Below, one piece after another: positions 15,421 through 19,468 of a DNA stretch of 19,468 bases. A model generated the notes under the pieces. The model worked only from the letters and a program-made list of their open reading frames with translations, searched no databases and had not been told where the DNA came from. This DNA comes from an uncultured Phenylobacterium sp. (lineage in GTDB: Bacteria; Pseudomonadota; Alphaproteobacteria; Caulobacterales; Caulobacteraceae). Each line of letters begins with the position of its first letter. Positions within the stretch are counted from its first letter, which is position 1. The stretch lies in the NCBI GenBank assembly GCA_945952355.1, contig CAMFIW010000008.1, positions 1 through 19,468 on the forward strand, in the 5' to 3' direction. Both the position numbers and the translations under genes were made by a program.

Positions 15421-16353
15421 CTAAACCGTCCGCTGCGCCCGGTCCTTGGCGTTGGTGGCCTGGATCGACTCGCGGGCCGACTTCCATTGCTCCTCGGTCC
15501 AGCTGCGCAGCCGCGCGAAGCCGCCGCCGCCGGCCTGCCAGGCGGCTCCGTCGATGGCGATGGTCTGGCCGTTCACATAGGCCGACAGCGGGTGCAGCAG
15601 GTAGACCGCCAGGTTGGCCAGTTCGCGCATCTCGCCGACCCGGCCCATCGGATTGCCGCTCATGTCGCGATAGTTGCCGCCGGTCGCCTCGCCCTGCGTC
15701 GGGTTCAGCCGCGCGCTCATCCCCTCGGTCGGGAAGGGGCCTGGCGCGATGTTGTTGAAGCGGATGTCGTGGCTGCCCCATTCCACCGCCAGCGACTGGC
15801 TCATGGTGGCGATGCCGGCTTTCGACATCGCCGAGGGCACGGTGAACGGGCCGCCGCTCCAGATCCAGGTGGTCAGGATCGAGACCACCGAGCCCGGCTT
15901 GCCTTCGGCGATCCAGCGCTTGCCGCAGTCGAGCGTCATGAAGAACGAGCCGCGGAACACGATGTTGGCGATAGCGTCGAAGCCGCGCGGCGAAAGGTCC
16001 TGGGTGCGGCTGATGAAGTTGCCGGCGGCGTTGTTGACCAGGCCCGTGAGCGCGCCGCCGTCGGCCCAGATGGTGTCCAGCGTTTCGCTGATCGCCTCGG
16101 GCACGCGGATGTCGCAGGCGATGCCGACGCAGCGACCGGCGCCTTCGGATGCCGGATGGGCGGCCATCAGCTCCTTGGCGGTCTCTTCCAGCACGCCGCC
16201 GCGGCGGCCGCAGATATAGACGTCGGCCCCCAGCATCAGGCAGGCCTCGGCCATCACCTTGCCCAGGCCCGTGCCGCCGCCGGTGATCAGGATCCGTTCG
16301 CCGGCCATCAGGCCCGGCTTGAACATCAGGTCGCCTGGGGTCAGCTCGGCCAC
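15421..16353 (-). CDS. SDR oxidoreductase, 2,4-dienoyl-CoA reductase (DECR)-like
   Basis: A 310-residue short-chain dehydrogenase. The cofactor motif TGGGTGLGK is at 24-32. NNAAGNFISRTQDLSP (107-122), VPSAMSKAG (172-180), AVEWG (189-193) and the C-terminal RSWTEEQW (283-290) follow the plan of mitochondrial-type NADPH-dependent 2,4-dienoyl-CoA reductase, which handles intermediates of unsaturated fatty-acid oxidation. The catalytic lysine is K178. The tyrosine that this family uses in the preceding strand/loop is a tryptophan (W163 in LTTWIWSGG) by my hand alignment. The start is GTG 16353 with a perfect AAGGAGG 7 nt upstream. It could instead be another SDR of acyl-CoA metabolism. Confidence 0.85.
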   Translation of the reverse strand: MAELTPGDLMFKPGLMAGERILITGGGTGLGKVMAEACLMLGADVYICGRRGGVLEETAKELMAAHPASEGAGRCVGIACDIRVPEAISETLDTIWADGGALTGLVNNAAGNFISRTQDLSPRGFDAIANIVFRGSFFMTLDCGKRWIAEGKPGSVVSILTTWIWSGGPFTVPSAMSKAGIATMSQSLAVEWGSHDIRFNNIAPGPFPTEGMSARLNPTQGEATGGNYRDMSGNPMGRVGEMRELANLAVYLLHPLSAYVNGQTIAIDGAAWQAGGGGFARLRSWTEEQWKSARESIQATNAKDRAQRTV

Positions 16354-16422
16354 GGTGTTTCCTCCTTGTGTCGTTGGAGGAAAGTCCGCGCCCCTGACGC
16401 GGGGTAGGTCAAGGGCGCCCCG

Positions 16423-16454
16423 AAAAAGATGAGGGCCGCCTTTCGGCGGCCCTC
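16423..16454 (-). terminator. Rho-independent terminator of the MCP gene
   Basis: On the minus strand GAGGGCCGCC-GAAA-GGCGGCCCTC forms a perfect 10-bp stem with a GNRA tetraloop, followed by ATC and TTTTT. It begins 31 nt after the MCP stop. Confidence 0.85.
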
Positions 16455-16485
16455 GGTACTACTCTGGGGTACTGACTTCCTGGGG

Positions 16486-18435
16486 CTAGAACTCTTCCCA
16501 GCCCTCTTCTTCCGCCGCCGGCTGGTGGGCCAGGGCAGTGGCTCCGCGGGAGGCGGGGCGGGACATGGGAGCGGCCGTGCGCTCGGGAGTGCGGGCCGGA
16601 TTGGCGGGACGTTCGGCGGCCTTGAAGGCGCCGGAGCCGGTGACCTTGAAGCGACCCACCAGGCGAGCCAGCTCCTGGGCCTCGTCGGCCAGGACGCGGC
16701 TGGCCGCGGTGCTCTCTTCCACCATGGCGGCGTTCTGCTGGGTCACCTGGTCCATCTGGTTGACGGCGGTGTTCACCTGGCCGAGGCCCAGGGCCTCCTC
16801 CTTGGCCGAGGCGGCGATTTCGCCGACCACGGTCGAGATCTCGCCGACCTGGCGGACGATCCGCTCCAGGGCCTTGCCGGTCTCGCCGACCAGGCCCACG
16901 CCCTCGGCGACCTGTTGAGTCGAGGCCGAGATGAGGGTCTTGATCTCCTTGGCGGCTTCGGCGGAGCGCTGGGCCAGGGCCCGCACTTCCGAGGCGACGA
17001 CCGCGAAGCCCTTGCCGGCGTCGCCGGCTCGGGCCGCCTCGACCCCGGCGTTCAGGGCCAGCAGGTTGGTCTGGAAGGCGATCTCGTCGATCACTCCGAT
17101 GATCTGGCTGATCTGCTTGGCCGAGTGCTCGATCTGGCCCATGGCGTCGACGGCCTTGCGCACGACCTCGCCCGAGGCTTCCGCGTCGTTCTTGGCCGAA
17201 GCCGTGGCCTCGCGGCCATGGTTGGCGCCGTCCGAGGTCTTGTTGACCGTGGCGGTGATCTGGTCGAGCGCCGCGGCGGTCTCCTCGAGGGTGGCGGCCT
17301 GGTGCTCGGTGCGGCGCGACAGGTCGTCGGCCGAGTGGCTGATCTCGCCCGCGCCGGACTGGATCGATGCGGTGGCGCCGGCGATGGCGCGCATGGCCTC
17401 TTCCAGCTTGGCCACGGCCGCGTTGAAGTCGTCGCGCAGCTTGCGGTAGTCGCCCGGAAACTCGGTCTCGAGGCGGTAGGTCAGGTCGCCGGTGGCCAGG
17501 GCGTCGAGCGCGTGGGCCAGCGAATTGACGACGTTCTGCTGCTCTTCGGCGATGGCCGCGGCGGCCTCGGCGTTCTGGCGCCGCGCGGCCTCGGCGGCGG
17601 CTTCCGCCGACTCCTGTTCCTGGCGCAGCTTTTCGAGGTGGAGCTGGTTGTCGCGGAACACCTTCAGGGAGGTGACGATCGCCCCCAACTCGTCGGCCCG
17701 GCTCATGGCGTCCAGGTCGATGGAGTTGTCGCCGCGGGCGAGGGACTCGGTCGCGTTGGCGATCTTCTTGACGTCCCGCCGCAGAGTGAGCGTCAGGCCC
17801 GCGGCCAGGGCGCCGGCGATCAGCAGGGTGGCGAGCGCGCCGATCATGGTGGCGATCTGGGCGGTCTTGGCGCGGCCGTCGCTGGCCGTGGCGCTGGCGT
17901 CGGTGCGCGCCTGGCTGGCGTCCACGATCTTGTGCAGGATCGTGCTCATCTTGCCGTACTCTTCCTCGAACGGCGCGGCGAAGCCGGCGGCCGTGCCGAA
18001 GTCGGTGGTGATCATGGCGCAGATTACGTCGAGCGCGTCGTGGGTGTTCTTCAGGCCCTTGATCAGCTCGTCATAGTTCTTCTTCTGATCGGCCGGGGCG
18101 GTCTTCTCGGCCGCCTGGACCTCCTTGGTGATGGCGTCCACCTCGGCCATCATCGCCTTGGAGTCGGCGTCAATCTTGTCCTTGTCGATCGAAGCGCCCT
18201 GGTGGGTCAGCAACAGGTAAAGCTGGCCGTGAACGGCGGTGATCCGTTCCGAGACCTTTTGCATCCTAAGGCTGTTGGGCATGTCCACCTGCACGACCTG
18301 CCGCAGCTCGGCGGCTTGGTTGCGTTGGAGCAAGATGGCTCCGGTGGCCAGCAAGGCCAGCATGACCAGGGCGAAGGCGGGCGCGAAGCCGATCTTGATG
18401 ATCAGCGGCGTATCCACAAGCCTGAGGCGCTTCAC
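16486..18435 (-). CDS. Methyl-accepting chemotaxis protein
   Basis: A 649-residue transmembrane chemoreceptor. TM1 is at about 12-36. A helical periplasmic sensor domain (about 37-190) suits a four-helix-bundle ligand domain. TM2 is at about 195-218. Two HAMP-like segments follow (about 219-270 and 300-345), joined by an Ala/Glu-rich coil, then the cytoplasmic signalling coiled coil. The conserved hairpin tip that contacts CheA/CheW is at about 451-482 ([20 protein letters not shown], then [11 protein letters not shown]). The protein ends in GWEEF after a flexible linker, a WxxF-type pentapeptide like those that tether CheR/CheB. The start is GTG 18435 with GGGGGA 7 nt upstream. The sensed ligand is unknown. 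Confidence 0.95.
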   Translation of the reverse strand: MKRLRLVDTPLIIKIGFAPAFALVMLALLATGAILLQRNQAAELRQVVQVDMPNSLRMQKVSERITAVHGQLYLLLTHQGASIDKDKIDADSKAMMAEVDAITKEVQAAEKTAPADQKKNYDELIKGLKNTHDALDVICAMITTDFGTAAGFAAPFEEEYGKMSTILHKIVDASQARTDASATASDGRAKTAQIATMIGALATLLIAGALAAGLTLTLRRDVKKIANATESLARGDNSIDLDAMSRADELGAIVTSLKVFRDNQLHLEKLRQEQESAEAAAEAARRQNAEAAAAIAEEQQNVVNSLAHALDALATGDLTYRLETEFPGDYRKLRDDFNAAVAKLEEAMRAIAGATASIQSGAGEISHSADDLSRRTEHQAATLEETAAALDQITATVNKTSDGANHGREATASAKNDAEASGEVVRKAVDAMGQIEHSAKQISQIIGVIDEIAFQTNLLALNAGVEAARAGDAGKGFAVVASEVRALAQRSAEAAKEIKTLISASTQQVAEGVGLVGETGKALERIVRQVGEISTVVGEIAASAKEEALGLGQVNTAVNQMDQVTQQNAAMVEESTAASRVLADEAQELARLVGRFKVTGSGAFKAAERPANPARTPERTAAPMSRPASRGATALAHQPAAEEEGWEEF

Positions 18436-18457
18436 TCGAGTATCCCCCCGCGAAGTA

Positions 18458-18487
18458 CGGTTAGCGTCGCGGACACCATGGCGTCAG
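18458..18487 (-). promoter_or_regulatory. Candidate MCP promoter with flanking inverted repeat
   Basis: On the minus strand CTGACGC is followed after 15 nt by GCTAACCG, a fair match to the Caulobacter housekeeping consensus. GGTTAGC (18459-18465) and GCTAACC (18491-18497) form 7-bp inverted arms around it, one arm being the -10 itself. Confidence 0.3.
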
Positions 18488-18555
18488 GTTGCTAACCAAT
18501 CGTCACCGGAATGGGGAATTCGGGGGGGCCTCGTGCGCGGGCGCGAGATCATAAA

Positions 18556-18634
18556 GACTCAATGATCCAGGGGCTTGGCCCGGGTGATCGACGATTAGTT
18601 AATCGTCCCGATTCCGACTCCCTTAACCTGAATC
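18556..18634. promoter_or_regulatory. Cluster of four GANTC (CcrM-type) methylation sites
   Basis: GACTC at 18556, GATTC at 18610, GACTC at 18616 and GAATC at 18630 lie within 79 bp upstream of the TonB-like gene. In Caulobacter, GANTC methylation by CcrM controls GcrA-dependent promoters, so this may be a cell-cycle-timed promoter. Confidence 0.45.
18591..18606. promoter_or_regulatory. 16-bp palindrome, candidate operator
   Basis: ACGATTA-GT-TAATCGT has perfect 7-bp arms and is AT-rich against a GC-rich background. It lies about 75 bp upstream of the TonB-like gene and about 155 bp from the divergent MCP gene, so it could be an operator for either. Confidence 0.4.
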
Positions 18635-18680
18635 CGGCACAACGTCCCCACGCTCAAATCTAGAAAGGAGTGGGGCGACG

Positions 18681-18989
18681 ATGAAGAATATCCTCAAGAT
18701 TGCGGGCGGTTGCGCCCTGGCGTTTTCCCTTGCTGGCCAAGCTTCCGCGGCCGATTTCGCCGAAGCCATGGGCAAGTGCCTGACCAAGAACGCGAACACT
18801 CGCGACGCGGCCACGGTCATGCTCGAGTGCAACGCCGACGGCGGCAAGCTCACGGGCTGCAAGGTCCTGGACAACAGCCAGCCGGGCAAGGGTTTCGACA
18901 AGGCCGCCCTGTGCGTGGCCGACGCCCTGCCCATGGGTTCGAAGACCGGCACCGTGAAGGTTCCGATGCGCTTTCCGGGCGGCGGCTGA
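18681..18989 (+). CDS. Small secreted TonB C-terminal-like protein
   Basis: A 102-residue protein with a Sec signal peptide (MKNILKIAGGCALAFSLAGQASA, cleavage about residue 23). The mature part follows the pattern of the TonB C-terminal fold seen in alphaproteobacterial TonB-like proteins: AATVMLECNADGGKLTGCKV, a turn, QPGKGFDKAALCVAD, and a last strand TVKVPMRF. C50 and C60 in the first hairpin could form a disulfide. It has no membrane anchor or proline-rich linker, so it is not a full TonB; function unknown. GGAG lies 10 nt before the ATG. It is divergent from the MCP gene and is followed by a good terminator. Confidence 0.75.
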   Translation: MKNILKIAGGCALAFSLAGQASAADFAEAMGKCLTKNANTRDAATVMLECNADGGKLTGCKVLDNSQPGKGFDKAALCVADALPMGSKTGTVKVPMRFPGGG

Positions 18990-19003
18990 TCGCCTGACCG
19001 ATT

Positions 19004-19019
19004 CAGTACGGCCGTACTG
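19004..19019. repeat. Perfect 16-bp palindrome after the TonB-like gene
   Basis: CAGTACGGCCGTACTG is a perfect 16-bp palindrome, 15 bp past the stop and directly before the terminator hairpin. It may be part of the termination structure or an unrelated protein site. Confidence 0.4.
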
Positions 19020-19022
19020 TGC

Positions 19023-19050
19023 AACGCCCTCGGTTCGCCGGGGGCGTTTT
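19023..19050 (+). terminator. Rho-independent terminator of the TonB-like gene
   Basis: AACGCCCTCGG and CCGGGGGCGTT form an 11-bp stem with one G-T pair around a TTCG loop; the closing TT and following TT make the T-run before GCATTT. Confidence 0.8.
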
Positions 19051-19102
19051 GCATTTCGGGCGACGCAATCCTAGGGTGCGACACTCCGTCGCAAGCTTGG
19101 CC

Positions 19103-19468
19103 TTAGGCCTTCGCCCGCGCGATGATCGCCATGGCGCCGGCAGGCGCGCGGACCTTCCCCTCGTGGATCACATAGGCGAACACGTCGCGCGGACCGGCCG
19201 GGGGCGAGGTGCGGTCCACCGGGCGGAAGTCGTCGGGAACCTCGCCAGTCGCGTAAGTCTTCATCCGCCCCACCCACTCATCCAGCGCCGCGGGCTCGTA
19301 GGCGGTCGCAATCTCGTCCTTTCCCGTCATCAGCCGCAGGTAGACGAAGTCGGCGGTGATGTCGGGGATCAGCGGGAAGGTCTCGTGGTCGGCCACGCAG
19401 ATCGCCATGTTCCGGTCGCGGCACATGGCGACGAACTTCGGGTCGGCGAAGCTGGGGTGGCGCACCTC
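19103..19468 (-). CDS. DUF72 (YecE-like) protein, C-terminal part
   Basis: Partial gene: the reading frame stays open to the right edge (the last codons in the window read E-V-R-H-P-S-F), and the N-terminal half, probably about 120-130 residues, is outside. The visible part has the DUF72 landmarks: EVRHPSF, a CVADHE-type strand, the TADFVYLRLMTG strand, DEWVGRMKTYA, and a final PRDVFAYVIHEGKVRAPAGAMAI strand-helix unit. DUF72 proteins adopt a TIM-barrel-like fold and their biochemical role is not established. The usual FNND in the last strand reads YVIHEG here. It converges on the TonB-like gene. Confidence 0.85.
   Translation of the reverse strand, partial: EVRHPSFADPKFVAMCRDRNMAICVADHETFPLIPDITADFVYLRLMTGKDEIATAYEPAALDEWVGRMKTYATGEVPDDFRPVDRTSPPAGPRDVFAYVIHEGKVRAPAGAMAIIARAKA

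Noticed and set aside
15306..15781. Minus-strand ORF overlapping the SDR C-terminal region
   Set aside because: Out-of-frame reading of the SDR gene, with Arg/Gly/Asp/Ala bias and no homology signature.
16354..16420. SDR promoter with TTGACC (16412-16407)
   Set aside because: No acceptable -10 at 16-18 nt; the best candidate is 19 nt away and poor, so I did not list it as a feature.
16429..18495. A 688-codon plus-strand open frame opposite the MCP gene
   Set aside because: It is antisense to a clear chemoreceptor. The Gly/Arg/Leu/Val/Asp-rich composition is typical of a stop-poor shadow frame in GC-rich DNA, with no domain signature.
18599..18628. Second CtrA site made of TTAA (18599) and TTAACC (18623)
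   Set aside because: The two half-sites are 20 bp apart, not N7, so it is not a canonical full CtrA box. The right half-site alone is weak evidence.

Overview
The window is ordinary, gene-dense, high-GC chromosome from an alphaproteobacterium, most likely a member of the Caulobacteraceae (Caulobacter/Phenylobacterium type). The grounds are the protein sequences, promoter-like elements of the form TTGAC-N(10-14)-GCTA, a canonical CtrA box (TTAA-N7-TTAACCAT), a cluster of GANTC (CcrM-type) sites, and the rpmH-rnpA-yidC-engB order. I see no phage, IS element, tRNA, rRNA or CRISPR array, and no stretch over 300 bases lacks a gene.

Left part (1-4860). The left edge holds the first codons of dapE on the minus strand. 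A cupin gene (+) and a DUF883/ElaB-like membrane protein gene (-) follow. Next is a tightly coupled minus-strand operon, argB > HAD pyrimidine 5'-nucleotidase > dapD, with 4-bp and 1-bp stop/start overlaps. It links arginine and lysine/diaminopimelate synthesis. Divergent to argB is a secreted metal-dependent amidohydrolase.

Middle part (4860-10640). All genes are on the minus strand. The ribosomal/membrane-insertion operon rpmH > rnpA > yidC > engB > GNAT acetyltransferase starts from a good promoter at about 10572-10600. It is followed by a long-chain-type acyl-CoA dehydrogenase and a Crp/Fnr-family regulator. A 133-bp imperfect inverted repeat separates the GNAT gene from the dehydrogenase gene.

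Right part (10640-19468). A 126-bp inverted-repeat element lies directly in front of a VOC/glyoxalase-like gene (+). That gene converges, sharing a CTAG stop, on a minus-strand operon tetR > HSL-type alpha/beta hydrolase > quinone-oxidoreductase-like MDR > map. Upstream of tetR are a secreted six-cysteine protein with a CtrA box in its promoter, a 2,4-dienoyl-CoA reductase-like SDR, and a chemoreceptor (MCP) with a WxxF-type tether at its C-terminus. Divergent from the MCP is a small secreted TonB-C-terminal-like protein whose upstream region carries four GANTC sites and a 16-bp palindrome. A partial DUF72 gene runs off the right edge.

I found no clear new multi-gene system. The leads most worth a second look are the CtrA-boxed six-cysteine secreted protein with mirror-symmetric cysteine spacing, the GANTC-rich promoter of the TonB-like protein, two enzymes with altered active-site motifs (HMGGG hydrolase; Tyr-to-Trp SDR), and the two composite inverted repeats.
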